Shown piece by piece: positions 12,120-25,299 of a stretch of DNA of 64,000 bases. The stretch comes from Dermanyssus gallinae (Eukaryota > Arthropoda > Arachnida > Mesostigmata > Dermanyssidae). The notes beneath the pieces are model-generated. The model was given only the letters and a program-made list of their open reading frames with translations. It was not told the DNA's origin and searched no databases. Position numbers and translations under genes: made by a program. Every line of letters begins with the position of its first letter. The first letter of the stretch is position 1. The stretch lies in contig QVRM01005987.1 of the NCBI GenBank assembly GCA_003439945.1, positions 186,001 to 250,000 of the forward strand. Direction: 5' to 3'.

Positions 12120-15100
12120 GTCGTTACTGACTTCAGCGGCGTTGCGGTTGCTTTTATTTGTCAAGTTCTCTGTATGTGGTCCTGCGCGGTATGCTTCCCT
12201 ATCTGCTAAGACTTGCCAGCACATACAAAACTTGACAAAAGAGGAAATCAGTATTACACAGGCAATACGTTCTATTACAATTTATCATTTCACTACTTTT
12301 GCTAGCTGTACAAATGAAGTCACACAATACTAAATAAGAAAGAGTTAACGTCATATAGTTGTGCAATGGAGCGTTTTATGCATGTAAATATTTCTTTAAA
12401 AATAAAGTAGGTGCACGCCTTGGCACCCCATAATCACAGGCGAATTAAATTTTTTTTTCTTTCCGCGCAAATATTATTTTGCACAAAATTGGACAATGTG
12501 TCATTTGTATTGTCTTATTGTCTAAGTCTAATTCCTCGATTATAGGAATGGAAGAAAGACCCAACAAAATATACGACAAAACATTTTATGAACGCTCAAT
12601 CAGCTCCTCGGAGGTGCCACGACGTGGTCGTGCGTTGTGGTGCTAGAAGAGAACACGCCTTCTACTAGCCTGTTGCGTGTGTATCTTAAGGAAAGTATAA
12701 GACACAAATAGTTTAACTATGAGAGTGCAACTTAAAGACCTTTGACCTTACTTGCAAACAACGAAATCCGCATGCACCTTTTTCATTTTGGTTTTTTACC
12801 GGGAGCCTTTCCATTGCTACCGCTGCTACAGTCTAGGTCATTTCCGATCAGTCGGCTATCAAGGATCCGGCTAAATCGTATGGAAATTTGAAATAAATCT
12901 GTAAGGCATGTAACTCGTAATCAACCCGAGGCCTTACCTGTTAAACTCTGTGCACCTGTGGTGGTCCTAAGGTCCGCCGCAAGTTTTACCAGGTGCAGTT
13001 TTGCTGCCGTCTTCCAAAATGGTGTCAAAGTCTCTGTAAATAATGCTCAAAATTCTACAGCGAGGAGGCCGCCCCAAATCAGCCTATACAGACAGTGGCT
13101 CACAACGTCATTGCACTCAGCATGGAAAATATTCTGCAGTCGATTACAGAAAAGCTTATCACGCAAATAGTGGACACCATTGTGGCTCACGTGGGCGCTG
13201 TTATTAAAAAAACTTATCACGTTGATTATACCGAGGCTATTTTGGAACTTTTTAAGGGTACCAACAATTGGCTTCCGTGACCCAGTCCGGCGGCATAAAC
13301 ATTCGTGGAGGGATAGAGGATGCAATCAAGGCGGTGTTCACTCCGATACAAACAGAAAACTTAACTGAAGATCCGGCGAGCTCGGGTCTCAGATGGCTCC
13401 CAGATGTTACAGACCAAACATTCATAATGATTAGTCAATGGACCGATACACGAAGCTAGGTCTCGTCACCCGCACAGGCGAAACAACTGGTTGCTGGTCA
13501 ACTCTATGCAGATACAACAAATCAACCTTCTAACGTTCCTTACCGCCTTTCTTACCGACTTTTTCACATCACCGACTAAGCTAAAAACAACAATTTGCAG
13601 CGCACCGCTGGGCTGTAGGTCGCTACTCACCAGAAATATCGTTTCCCGTCCGATCTCTATTGGCAAGTGAAGACTATACGGTCAACATGTGAAATGCAGC
13701 AGGACGACCTGTGTGGGCCTGTGGCAGCTGTGGGCATTCTTCGAAAGAAACTCACAGATGTCAAACGGTAGTGCAATAGATGAAAACATCGAGACGCCTA
13801 CTCAGCTCTGTGCCCTCTACGGCAAAGGCTCTCAACGTCTCACTTAACGTTCCATCTACGATATTCTCCCACGTTCCAGAGAGATAACCTACATTATATT
13901 TTCGACTAGCTTCTCCGAAGGACGGAGGCTTGAGTGCTTACTCATTGTACGTGCATGGGCCCAAACTGTACTGCCCCCGTCAGCGCGGGTAGCCTTGGTG
14001 ATGTCCCAGTCACAGATCAGGCCCTGTCGCTCTACCTGGACTCAACCATAGATCTTAATCATCTAATCATCGTTTCCACCGGCCCGAAAGGAACATCGGA
14101 GGTGATCAAATAGGCTTCACGTATGAACCTGGACGAATTTGAAGCGCGATAAAAGTTTCTATCGGTCTCTCCAACGCAAGAATCTCTCGCATTGTCGTGG
14201 AGCGGAAATAAGCCTCGCTCTTATCTTATGCACAGACTGCGACTGACAAGACTCGACGACGAGCTTGCCTCGATCCTGACGGCTGCCTCGATAGCTGGCG
14301 GCCTTTTATCCGTCTAAACCAGGTACGATGCTGGATGAGAAAAGCTTTAAAAAAGACTAAACAAGGGCACAAATAGTAATCGCGGTGGCGAGTACCTACC
14401 TACTTCAGCGTGTATGAGTCGAGGCTTCGCGGGGAAATGCGGCGTCAATCAAAGGATCACTTCTCTCCGCCGTTGGACTCCCGGAGATCCCGGGGAAAAA
14501 CTGATATTCCGAATAATATTCTGATTAAATATATACTTCGATCCAGAATGTCTTGAGGTTGAATGCCTACATTAAAGAGTCGCGTCGCTTTGTTATTGCC
14601 GCACTTGGTTTGAGCAAGTGGCACTAGCGTACTCTTAACCCACGCGCACCGGTTCTGCGTATTCTACCTACACGACAATAGCTTTGATCTAATACAACCC
14701 ACGCACCGGCTAGCTTTGTCACAATAACTTCGGGTTAAGGCAGACCAAAACAACCGGCGACCTTTTATCTAGGCAAAATGGGTGTACGAGTGGAGAGAAT
14801 AAACTAGCCAACGGGTGATGCAATGCGCAAACATAATGCGAAGACCAGTACACTCCTGGGACCACCAAATACAGGAATGCCGATCTATTGAAAGAAGCGC
14901 GATCTACAAGATTCACACATGGTGTAGACAAAGTGTCAAATAATTCTTATTCGATCATTAGACGGGTCGTACAACTCATTAAGACAAGTATATAATGAGA
15001 ACATGTATAATATAAGGGGATGAATGCTATAACTCTCAATCAACGGTGGTTCAGTTCGTGATATGATTAACGTGTTTTACCAAGTACCTAGAAAGAAAGG

Positions 15101-15139
15101 TTTGTTTTTAACGAGTTCTGCGACACCCTCAATTTATGT

Positions 15140-15142
<3 letters not shown>
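12120..15142. other. no recognised gene
   Basis: Several moderately open frames occur at 12,958-13,459 and 13,960-14,330, with composition closer to coding than the flanks. I could not match them to a family. Decayed retrotransposon ORF1 or pol is the likeliest source, unproven. Confidence 0.3.

Positions 15143-15188
<46 letters not shown>
15143..15188. repeat. (TA)n microsatellite
   Basis: About 23 TA units. Confidence 0.95.
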
Positions 15189-15189
<1 letters not shown>

Positions 15190-16390
15190 GTGCGTGTATT
15201 CAAATAGGACAAATGTGCATTGCATAAAAACAAAAACTCGGTTATTGTTTTTAAAGCAGTCGATAGATGTTGCATTCCATTCATTCTCGTCTAACTGTAA
15301 TAAACAAACTGGTATGGTTGCAGCCTTCTTTGTACTCGAAATTAAAATCTGGGAAAATTGTTACAAAGCTATATACTTTTAAATGACGAGCAGCCAGTGC
15401 TTTAACGATACACTGTTTCAGGACGAAAGCGACCCTATGCAAGCCGACAGAGTGCGTGAAATCTAAACAGAAATAATTTTTCAAAACCCGTCAGGCTCTT
15501 ATGATAAATTTCATATGCAGCACAGGAAATAGCTAGAGGCTGGGGTCGTAATGCTAAATATAGAGGTCTGACTGCGATGATGGTAATAAAAATATAAATA
15601 ATGATGCTGTTAATTATACTGTGGGCACAACTGTTTCTAACGAACTTTTACTGAACTGAGATAACAACTTTTTAGGGAAGGGAGGGACGAAATGGTCAAA
15701 CAAGGCCCATAGAGTTGGCATGCGCATTCGGTGGCAGCTAGGGCTGCCGCCGAAAGCGTTCAACCACTGTTTCTTATCGCTAGTTTGGCTGTATTGAGGC
15801 GACCTTTTGGGACCTTTATCATGCGACGTTTTTCCCGTTCCTTCCGCCCTTTTGCTCTCTTCGTTTTTCATATCAGACAGACTACCTTTTTCGGACGTAC
15901 AAAACAGGCGCTAGGTGGCCAATTACCCGGCTATCAAGATATAGCCTGGGGTAGTGGATCTGATAGATATGTAGGGCCAAGATTCGTAAGTCGATCCAAT
16001 TTGTTGGTGCTCGAAGTGTTGTGGGTTGACCCATGTTGTTCGGCAGCATCAACCCAATAAGTAATAGCCGCTTACAAGCGCACGTAGTCCGGCCTCATGA
16101 AGGCTACCCAGATCGTACAAACAATTGTGTGAAGCCTTGTTTTCTGCTCGCTTTGTTTGCTGTCGCTGTCGTCAACATTCGCCGCTGAAAGCTATATTTT
16201 GTATATATTCATATAATTAGGTGTTTCATCAGCGTTGCACGACCCAGTGTGCCGGCATGCCGGTTTTCCATGCTTTCCGACTAAAGTCCTTAATCCCAGA
16301 ATGTGTACATTAAGCACTTGCAGTAAAGCGAGCTAAAAAAAAAAAAGAAGAAGGTAGTTTTTGATCAATGTGTACGTTATCAAGAAATGT
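15189..16390. other. no recognised gene
   Basis: Frames at 15,614-15,871 (minus) and 15,731-16,060 (plus) overlap and show no known domain. Confidence 0.4.
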
Positions 16391-16476
16391 TTTACAGTCA
16401 CGAAAAGGCCAATTAGTAGTCTACAGTCATTAAATGGCTAATTTGTAGTCTACAGTCATTAAATGGCTAATTTGGT
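16391..16476. repeat. 29-bp tandem repeat, three units
   Basis: The unit around 'tagtctacagtcattaaatg' is repeated exactly once more; a more diverged unit precedes the pair. Confidence 0.85.
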
Positions 16477-16860
16477 TGTGCACTGCTATGCTAAATCAAG
16501 ACTTGCGCCTTTCTTGGGAAATAATGATATATGCATATCTCTTGGGAGGCCTAGACGCGCCGAGGCCGGCCGATCAGTACACAGCGTACCAAGTGCGTAC
16601 TCAATAGAGATTGGCATTGCTGCTGCTGCTACTGTTTCGCCTAGGGCGCTTGTTTACATCGGTTTAGGTCTAGTGGCTACACTTTCTTAGCTTTTGCAAG
16701 TAGTGTGTATTTTGGGCTGAACTGCGTACGCCTCGGGGGTTCCTCGGGACGAACACAAGCTACGCACCGAGTTCTGAGCATACTTTCATGTGTCTCTGTG
16801 TGCGTACTGTTTTGTACAATTGGCCTTGCTGACATGCTGGCGGCTGGTTTGCACGCGCAG

Positions 16861-16941
16861 TATATGCGTGGAGTATGGCCAGTTTTCTACTGCTGCTACG
16901 TATATGCGTGGAGTATATGGCAAGTTTCCTTCTGCTGCTAG
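16861..16941. repeat. 40-bp tandem duplication
   Basis: Both units open with 'tatatgcgtggagtat' and close with 'ctgctgcta', with a few changes between. They lie in the GC-richer block that precedes the possible exon at 17,548. Confidence 0.85.
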
Positions 16942-17230
16942 CGAAGCTTGCGAGTAGGCAAGGCGAGGTGCGGCATGCTAACGACGCATGACGACGTCAG
17001 TTGGTAGACCTGTTCGAGTATCGTCTTCCGTCGGCCTGGCCACGAGATTTATGTGTGTCTCGCTGCTGTGCTGACGCGGCTGTACTGTTCCTCTCCCATC
17101 GCATTCAGATACCACCGCCGATACTACTCGCCTGGTGTGTAGTACGGTCTTTACGGTCAGCTATTACTACGAGTATGTATGTTGTAATACAGTTAACGGA
17201 GGAATCTTGGACGTGCTTGCGTACTAATTT

Positions 17231-17296
17231 GCGGCGAGCACAGACGGCAACTGTAAGTCTTGCCGTTGTAACGGCCTTGCCGTCTGTACTCGCCGC
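17231..17296. repeat. 20-bp stem inverted repeat
   Basis: Arms 17,231-17,250 (gcggcgagcacagacggcaa) and 17,277-17,296 pair at 19 of 20 positions around a 26-nt spacer, which itself contains another partial 'cttgccgtt' copy. GC-rich and stable as RNA. No function is assigned. Confidence 0.9.
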
Positions 17297-17547
17297 AGTG
17301 TTCTAATCGCCGTATTTAGGTGTTGACGGCTTTGTGTGCCTGTTATTGCTGCTATTATTGGCATCGTCTTTGTCATAGCTGTTCGCACTGTTTTTGGTAT
17401 TGTCTCTGACCTCCGTGCAATTAGCGGTGATTGAAGCGGCAAAGCCATGTCGCCAATTAGCTGTTACATGTTCGCAAGGCACGCCGATGTTTGCTAGCCT
17501 TTGATCGATCGCCTCAATTACAGCTGGCCTGATTTCGTTGTTTACAG

Positions 17548-17627
17548 GTCCATCGGCCGTGGTTCGCCTCTGCTTCAGCCAGCCCCAGACCTCGACAGCT
17601 ATGCCGAGCTTCAGAGACGGCTAAGTG
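17548..17627 (+). CDS. possible 80-nt internal exon of an unidentified gene
   Basis: A consensus acceptor (ttgtttacag) precedes and a consensus donor (gtaagc) follows this 80-nt segment. One frame reads 26 codons, SIGRGSPLLQPAPDLDSYAE followed by LQRRLS, with a composition typical of real protein; its boundaries would be phase 2 in and phase 1 out. A second frame is also open, so the reading frame is not forced. I recognise no family and found no partner exon. The GC-rich region 16.5-17.45 kb upstream could be the gene's 5' end. This is a candidate only. Confidence 0.3.
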
Positions 17628-17828
17628 GTAAGCATGTGATCCTTATTTTTAGCCTATGCATATAAATAGATACGCGGCTATACATCTATTTGTTTTTTTT
17701 GTATTATACCATATCGAGTCCAAGTTTTAAACGCATGCCTCTAGAAAGTTAAGCAGTAACTACTGGCGTAGAGTTGTGCGTTAGTATTGGTAAAGGTCAT
17801 ACTAAACTAATAATAAAGATCTTCTACG

Positions 17829-17829
<1 letters not shown>

Positions 17830-17859
<30 letters not shown>
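17830..17859. repeat. (TA)n microsatellite
   Basis: About 15 TA units. Confidence 0.9.
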
Positions 17860-17863
<4 letters not shown>

Positions 17864-18691
17864 GCTCTTCTCTGCTTGCCAGATACCATGAGTGTCGTTT
17901 CTGAAGCCAAATTTTATATGTGACGAAAAATGGGCTTTTTCTTTCGACGATGCAGTTGTCATTTCCTTGCCCATCTTTCTTGCTGATGTTGTTCTCTATA
18001 TGTACGCTAACATACTTTTGTTACTTCTAGATGAGTCTGGTGCTCCCACTCATCGCTTTTCTTTTTTCGGGCTCTGTTGCCCTTGTTTATGAGCGTTTGC
18101 TCGCGGTCATCGCCAATGCCCTCTGCACCATGTACGCAGGTTTCCAGAGCAGCTTTATCTATATGAAAGAGATAGTTTTGGAGATCACCGCAGTTTATCC
18201 CTTTTGTTTCACATATTTTTATATGAGCGGCCAAAGTAAGTGACCCAGTAAGCCTGTGGGGATGAGTCGGGAGTTTGCTTCTTATGAAGGATATGAAAAG
18301 CTTTCGAAAGCGAAATAATCGAGTTGAGAAAAGTTTGTAAAAATTGGGATTGTGATGTGTTATGTCTAAGTTTTCACGTTTAATGTAGGATTTTTATACG
18401 GTATTTTGTTGATCGAGAAGGGCACGGCTTAGTGGCTGGTGTGCGGTCTGTATTTATTTTGGGAGGTTTTAGGAACGCATATTGCACTGTCAGCAACGAA
18501 TGTAAGACTCACAAACTTACTAAACCCGTATTCCTCCCTAACCCTCGACTGGGAATTGCGTGGCATTTTTTTGACACCGTAAAGGAGGTTTACTGCTCTA
18601 GCGCTCTACGCGCCTTGCCCGTACTCCTCCGGCCAGAGATGTGCGGCAAGATCGCGCTGAGGGCCTAGCTGCACCCTACTCCCGCTCTCCC
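17860..18691. other. no recognised gene
   Basis: Overlapping short ORFs on both strands at 17.9-18.24 kb; no recognised domain. Confidence 0.4.
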
Positions 18692-19000
18692 TCAATTTCT
18701 CGTCTCGATCCGCTCTGCCATAGGACGCACGTATCCCACTCCGTCTTCCGGATCGTGACCATGTATGACTGGAGCTGCCCATGGCCAGTGAGCACCTAGG
18801 CAGTACGAGAACTCCCAGTTACTGCAGCCTTGCTGGTTTCTGAGGTTTGGTATGGCTTCCTTAGTCAATTGCCCGTACTCCGTTCGCTCCCAATAATCCT
18901 GCCAAACAGCCATGGCTGCGTATCTAAAACTTTTTACTAAGGGGGTCTGTATCAGGCCGCCGCGGCTGATCCCCACCAGAATGTGTCCAACATATACTAT
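18692..19000 (-). pseudogene. LINE C-terminal relic
   Basis: The minus frame reads 'AMAVWQDYWERTEYGQLTKE', 'AIPNLRNQ' and 'WEFSYCLGAHW'. These follow the order of the tail of R1-type LINE pol proteins (WQ..W....GR.T..LIP....W.......FYL.Q.LxGHG). A second frame immediately downstream continues with 'IRKTEWDTCVL', like the start of the C-terminal cysteine motif. The change of frame, the missing cysteine-histidine residues and the absence of an RT upstream mark it as a relic. Confidence 0.45.
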
Positions 19001-19103
19001 ACTTTCACTATGCAAACGACATGCAATAATGAGAATGTTATAAATATTGTGCGATACTGCACAATTTATGAGCCTGATCGACGAAAACCAAATCACACCT
19101 CTG

Positions 19104-19133
19104 CTTTATATTAGATGCAATGCTAATATAAAG
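19104..19133. repeat. perfect 11-bp stem hairpin
   Basis: Arms ctttatattag and ctaatataaag flank an 8-nt loop. Confidence 0.85.
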
Positions 19134-19259
19134 TTGGTCTCCGGCGGGAAGTCTTATTCCTTCTGCTTTCGGGGAAGTTCTATCTGATTGAAGGGAGGTA
19201 AGCAAACTATTATCCATATATACGAGTACATACACATAACGCCAGCGCATTTCCATGTT

Positions 19260-22200
19260 AAATATGAGTCACGTTGAACAGTATAGGTATAGTGGTATAG
19301 TAATACTAAGAGAGTATTGTGGAGTGTACGATCACGTTCCTTTAGGTCATTATGCGACTCGCCGAGTGCCTCCTAACTGCCATCGCCGGAAAAGCACTGT
19401 AATAACTTCTCCGCAACTCCTACCACGTTGAAGCGGGCAAACCACGCATATAGGTGTTAAAAGAACGCTGTGTGCATTAAAACCCCACAACATGTATGTC
19501 ATACACGAGGACCAATTGTACCTCAACTCTTCTCAAAACGATAAACGTCGTCTATAATAATAAAAATATCTGCGTTGGACGGCTCCAACGCCAATTCCTC
19601 CCTGCGTATCTATAGATACGAGCTTAGATCATCTGACTACACTTACCAGCATACATTCGTTCCAGAACGGATGCTGGTACGATTCTTGGAATAAGGCAAG
19701 CACATCCAAATAATCTAGAGATTCTAAGTCTTCTGTGGGTCTACGAATAATTCTATAAATGCTGTCAGCAAACGATACGTCGAAAAACGAATCTCGTCTA
19801 TTGATTCAGAGGTAGGCACCCACAAACAAGACTCGGCGTATGGAAATACAGTCTCGGATAGCCAAGCTTCAACTGCCGCCTACGAGCATTTCCCGCGTTG
19901 TCATACCTAGAGTATTTATTTGTCTACGAGAAACCTAGCAGAGCTATACTAAGCGAATTTTGAAACCTCGATTTGCACTTGGAAGCACCTCTGACTAAGA
20001 GCAAACTTCATTGTAAGCGAGAGTAGCCTCGGGATCAAAAGGGCTATTGACCTGCCCCCCTCCCGATCGGCTTGGCTCCGTTGTAAAGTTCTTGCTTGAA
20101 GAAGCAGAGCGGTAAGACGGTAACAACGAGACTGCCGCGCATTTCGGGCATTGTGTGTAGTTTCCTGGGAAAATGGACTCACCTGACTGTCAGACGGTGC
20201 CATCTCTCAGATCCCGGCACCCAGCATAAATGTTTCGCAACCGAAAGGACATTGTCCCGCCGAGACTGTCAACGTCCATCTTACCTCATTTTCCACAGCC
20301 TTCCACCAGACCAGCCAAGGTCTGGTGAAAGCCTGTGAAAGCCAAAAGACTAAACTGTCGCCGATTTAAGACACCCACAAGCTAGTCAACCACAGAAGTG
20401 GACTTGCATTATGATTACATTATCGTTCGATCCATATACTGCTGTGTCACTGTGCAGATTTCGGCGCCTAAACAGAGAAGATCGAAAATGTGTGCCTAAT
20501 ACGGACTCGTCAAATTTGCGATTATGTGACGCTACCAACCCTAACAAGTACTCACCAACTCTTGCATCATGTTTGGCTTAGATCAAAATGGAAGCGCTTA
20601 AGTGTCAACAATATTCTGGATTTGCTCATTGCATCTGAAAGAGAGCACAAAACCGGGCCAGCAGTATGGCTTTTCCTAATAATACTGATCAAGGGGCTCT
20701 CTGTTTCTCGAGCTTGGTCCCTTTCTCACACCCGTTAGAGTACCTTGACGGGTTCAACTGCTGGAAGACCGACTATGAGCCGATTTATTCAAATCTTGTG
20801 ACTTGTAAATTGGATAGCATACTTTGTGAGATAAGTTGACTCCAAGAAGGTGTATAATAAATCAAATTCATACGCATTTTTATCGAGATAATACGCATCA
20901 GCAAAATAACAATGTCAACCGCTATATGACGAGTATTCGAAACGATGTTCGACGGTTAGAGAAAGCATATGGCTGAGGATACAACTGAAACTATCTCAGT
21001 TTAACATAGGAAGGTCTCGACAAGGTTAGAGAGTCCTAAGGAGACGCAATTAACATTTGAAAATGGTTAATAATTATATCGCTCCGCAAATAAGTGAATT
21101 TGAAGTCGTGAAGAAATCCCTTTACCAGAAGTCGATACTCGTGAAGAAATCCCTTTACTAGAAGTCAATACAACGACATTGACAGTGACCAAAATAAGGC
21201 GGCGTCAATCTATAAATTGTTCTTCTCTGTATATATCACTTCGGCTGATCAGCTGCTGTCAATGAAAAGTCAGGTGCGTACAGAAAGGCGTTACAACCGG
21301 CCTATTCAAGGACCTCACTTAATTTCAACGGAAGGCATAGCCAAAACACTTCCGAGCCAGTGCGCTGTTACATCAGATATCATATCACCATTTTTAAATA
21401 AAAAAAATTGTAATATTATCGTCAAACCATTCAGTTCGGTTCATAACTACCACTTGTTGGCTAAACTGTACATTGCGTGTGTTTTAATAGAGTTGATTGT
21501 TACCTTACGGGATGAACATACACTATCAGAGTTGGAAAGTAAAAAATAGTTCCTACCTTTTACCTAAGGGGTTTTGCAAAGGTTCAGAATACGCGTCCTT
21601 GATCCTCCAACAGTGAATCCTTAAGATATTACTCATTTATTGTTTTTATATATATACTCAGCAGTCGAAAACCCAACAATTATTTTTAAATCAGGAAACA
21701 AAAATATGAAAACTGGTGTTGTAAATAAAGGATGCAAACATCTATGCCCAAATGTGTCAACGTGTCATCAGATGGCCTCCTTAAGGGTCAGTATACAATC
21801 CACAATGGAACCAAGGGGACGTTTACCAGTAAAGCAGAGTTTGATGAAGCATCTATCCCATTATGGGCAAATGGAAAATGCTAAGGTTAGGACGTGATGG
21901 TCCTAAGCACGGCGGCCGTATCCTGCTTGCATCATAGCTCGCTTCAGCCAGGATGAGTACAGAAACATTGCGCGGAAACCGTGAAATATAGTAATTATTT
22001 ATTATATTTTAAAGAGAGAAATAGAGTAATTATTTATTATATATTATACCACCTATCGCAGTGGGAACGTTGGAACCAATCTGTAGGGAACCTGACTTGT
22101 TCCTTAATGGTTTAGCCGAATGGCATAACTTGCATTTACACTTGGTCGATAATTCATGCAACCCATTTCGTATACATATTTTCACGCGAAACCTATGTAT

Positions 22201-22535
22201 TGCAAACCCAGTAACGAAGTATCTGTTCTCACAACAGGGGCCTTCCAGTAGTTTGTGGTCATCGCCCTTGTTTAATAAAAACGCCAATCAACATCCGCAA
22301 ATTTTTAATCCTATGCAGCAAGATGATTCTCGAAGGCCACCGTTCTACCACAAGGAATAGTAATAAGTAGGAGAGGTAAATGTCAGGCCATGCTATACAG
22401 AAAGAGTTCGTTTACCTTTGTGTTTATTGCAGGTTTGCCTATTCATTACGACAGCGGAATTATCGTCTGCTTCGTCTTCTTTCAACGAGATGGACCACGG
22501 AGACATCTCTATATCGTTTTTTTATTGAGAAAGCC

Positions 22536-22539
<4 letters not shown>
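19260..22539. other. no recognised gene; small repeats only
   Basis: Contains a short hairpin at 20,303-20,327 (caccagacc..ggtctggtg), a 33-bp tandem duplication at about 21,107-21,172 (core 'cgtgaagaaatcccttta'), and a short direct repeat near 21,986 and 22,022. ORFs at 21,217-21,549 and 22,061-22,360 have no known domain. Confidence 0.5.

Positions 22540-22571
<32 letters not shown>
22540..22571. repeat. (TA)n microsatellite
   Basis: About 16 TA units. Confidence 0.95.
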
Positions 22572-22575
<4 letters not shown>

Positions 22576-24028
22576 TAAGCTGCGAACATAGCTTTATTTT
22601 CGTAATCCTTCCATAGCCCGCTTACGACCTGATGCCAGATATATTACATAACATGTCGCGTGACTGGACAGGTATGAGAAAGCAAACTGCCGCAAAACCT
22701 GTAGGCGGAGACCTCTGGTTGGCGATGGTCCTAAGCTAGACGAAAATATCTTGCGGCAAAAAAGGTGTGAAAAAAACTGCCTCACAACTGTATGTATGAT
22801 GTGATGACGAGATGTTTAAACTAGTTTCGACAGTGGACGGAAAGAGAGATAGGTTGATACAACAAAACAGCATAGCATTCAAGCGGCGGCTTCGGCAACG
22901 ACAATAGCAGCGACAGCAGGAACAACAATGGAAACGACAACGAGTGACGCCATCCACATGGCGTTGCTGTAGAGACCTACGACAGCCGCATGCTTGCAAG
23001 AGATGACGCGCCAAATTGATTGTCCACAAAACTCATTGCTGCGACATTGTATCGCTTCGCTGGGACGAAGGCAAGGAAACGTCCTTTGTTTGAGACTCCT
23101 TCGCCGATCGAAGTTGAGCTTCGTTTGTAGCTACAACATGGCTGTGTGGATAACTCACGCGTTGATGCGATAAGAATTTATTAGATTGACTAATGCCCAA
23201 TGCCAATGCTTGTGTAATATTTGACAACGGCATACAAACCTAACGAGAAGGCCGGCGATTCTGGAACTTTAGATTGCAGAAATGCAGAACTGGGTTGAGG
23301 ATTTAATAGATAAATTGTATGACTAATAATTCATTTTAGTTAGATAATATTTGGTTTTATTTAATTGAAAAAAAGTGTAGACTTGGCTCTACTCATTTAA
23401 GTTAGCCATTAAGGAGGAAATCCAAACGGTTATTTGCTGCCTTCCCATTGCGAATTAACTTCAAGCTTTGGCGACAGATTAGTTTCAAAAGAGTATTCAG
23501 TTTACTACTGACACACACTTGAATTTAACTTATATGTTTGTAATATGTACAAACATAACGTATGATGCTGATATTTACATTTATATTCATCATTGTTAAA
23601 ATCACGGCCTGGGAATGAGTCGGTGAATTGAGACCAAACGAGGCCAAATGCTAAGGTTTTGCTGTCGTAAACGCATCACCGAAGTACTTAATACACACTC
23701 TATGTACACATAACACCATTTTATATACGGGGCGCATAACCCTGCATCCAATAATTACCTATATTGTTTTCTCACGTTCTTCTTGTTCGTGGATTAAGCA
23801 CCTTCCATTGGAATAGCATGTTCTTCGTAATTTCGATATGTTACGTTTCTGCACTCATTCTTAATACTACAACTTTCCTAAATGTTTAGTCTAATTGTTT
23901 GCACTCCGTACTTGAACACCCTACCACAGCCCCGGGGGGAGGATGGAAACTGTTGGGAGGGGGTTGTTTGTTTATATGGCATTAAGAGCAGACCTGCGTT
24001 GTATTTTACCGTGGATAACGCGTGGAAT
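22572..24028. other. no recognised gene
   Basis: A perfect 10-bp hairpin (tatgtttgta..tacaaacata) lies near 23,532-23,556. Nothing else is supported. Confidence 0.4.
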
Positions 24029-24041
24029 TTGTTCGAATATC

Positions 24042-24235
24042 ATTGACAATACAGCCTAAAGTTTTCGGGCTAACCCTCAGCCAAGGTTTAACGTCCACGG
24101 AACTGTTTTTCACATTGCTTTTTAGACGGACCCCCATAAATACAAATGTGCAATGGTGGGGCTCGAACCCGCGCACCTATGTGTCTCTTCCGGCTGCGAG
24201 GCGCTGACCCAAGCCACTACGCCACCGGGCTCGAC
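24042..24235 (-). mobile_element. SINE-A, complete copy with target duplication
   Basis: Reverse complement of the SINE at 46,957-47,140. Read on the minus strand it has a tRNA-like head with an A box (tggcgtagtgg) and B box (ggttcgagcccc), then a body with 'gacgttaaaccttggctgag' and an end near 'cccgaaaactt'. It is flanked by a 13-bp duplication, TTGTTcGAATATC at 24,029-24,041 and TTGTTtGAATATC at 24,236-24,248 (one mismatch), as expected for insertion by LINE machinery. The head has decayed slightly. It sits just upstream of the dead mariner at 24.28 kb. Confidence 0.9.
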
Positions 24236-24280
24236 TTGTTTGAATATCTAACTCACGCGAACTGTAACGCTCGAGTGACG

Positions 24281-25299
24281 ATGGCAGATTTAAATGTGCA
24301 TTTTCGTCATTTAATGCTATTTTTTTCCGGAAAGAAGAGAATGCAACTCAAGTCGCAACTAAGACATGCAAAGTGTTTGGTGGAGAGACCGTAAGAGAGA
24401 AGACAAATCAAAAGTGGTTTGTCCGATTTAGGAACGGCGACTTCGACGTTACGACCGAGCTCGGCCCGGACGGCCTTTGACAGTGGACACGGCCGCATTA
24501 ACAACAGTGGTTGAGCGAAACCCACACCTTTCGCTGCGCGAGATCGTGGCCGTTGGCAACGTATCATACACATCCGTTCAAGGATATCTCAATGCCGAGG
24601 GATTTGTCAGCAAGTTGGATGTACGAGTGCCGCACTTACTCAGCAATCGCCAACTGAAAGACCGTGTGCTAGTTTGCTTGTTGCCGTGTGCAAGGATCGT
24701 CCCCTTCTCCGCACCGTGGTGACGGGGGATGAGAAGTGGATACTCTATAAGAACGTTGTCTGCAGAAGGGCTTGGTTTAAAAAGGGAGCGAGCCCCAAGC
24801 AGCTGGCAAGCCCGGACCCCGTACAAGAAAAGTGATGTTAAGTGTTTGGTGGGATGCGAAGGGGTGATATTTTATGAGCTGTTGCAACCAAACGAAACGA
24901 TCAATACGATACAATACTGTCAACAACTGGACAATTTAAAGAGGGCAATTGACCAGAAGCGACCGGAATCGGCGAACAGACGAGGAGTGACTTTTCACCA
25001 CGACAACGCAAGACCGCACACATATTTGCTCACTACCAAGAAGTTAATGGAATTTAGATGGGATATTTTGCCACATTCTGTGTAGAGTACTGGCCCTGCT
25101 CCATCGGATTATCATCTGTTTGAGACCCTTCAAAATTCCCTTAATGCCAAAGTGTTCGATTCTTTGGTAGGTGTTAAAACGTATTTACACCATTACTTTG
25201 TATGCCAGGACGCCACCTTTTGGTGGAATGGGATCATAAGCTTGCCTAAACGTTGGGCTAAGGTAGTTGGACTAAGTGGACAATACAGCATTCAATAAA
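24281..25299 (+). pseudogene. mariner-like transposase, frameshifted (Mos1-type)
   Basis: Reading across frames recovers a mariner transposase from start to end. It has a start codon at 24,281, the helix-turn-helix block ending 'KWFVRFRNGDFDV', the second helix region with 'LSLREIV' and the 'KLDVRVPHLLS' linker (the WVPHEL equivalent). The first catalytic Asp is in 'GDEKW' (about 24,728), then come 'FYELLQPNETIN' and 'HHDNARPHT' with the second Asp, and 'APSDYHLF' with the third. Segments lie in all three frames (changes near 24.37, 24.45, 24.7 and 24.85 kb), and a TAG stop precedes the third Asp. The usual 'YSPDLAPSD' is partly destroyed. It is dead and old. I could not delimit the terminal repeats. 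Confidence 0.85.

Noticed and set aside
13690..13760. CCHC-like zinc knuckle (CGSCGHSSKETHRC) suggesting a LINE gag
   Set aside because: Spacing does not fit Cys-x2-Cys-x4-His-x4-Cys and no neighbouring LINE domain could be aligned.
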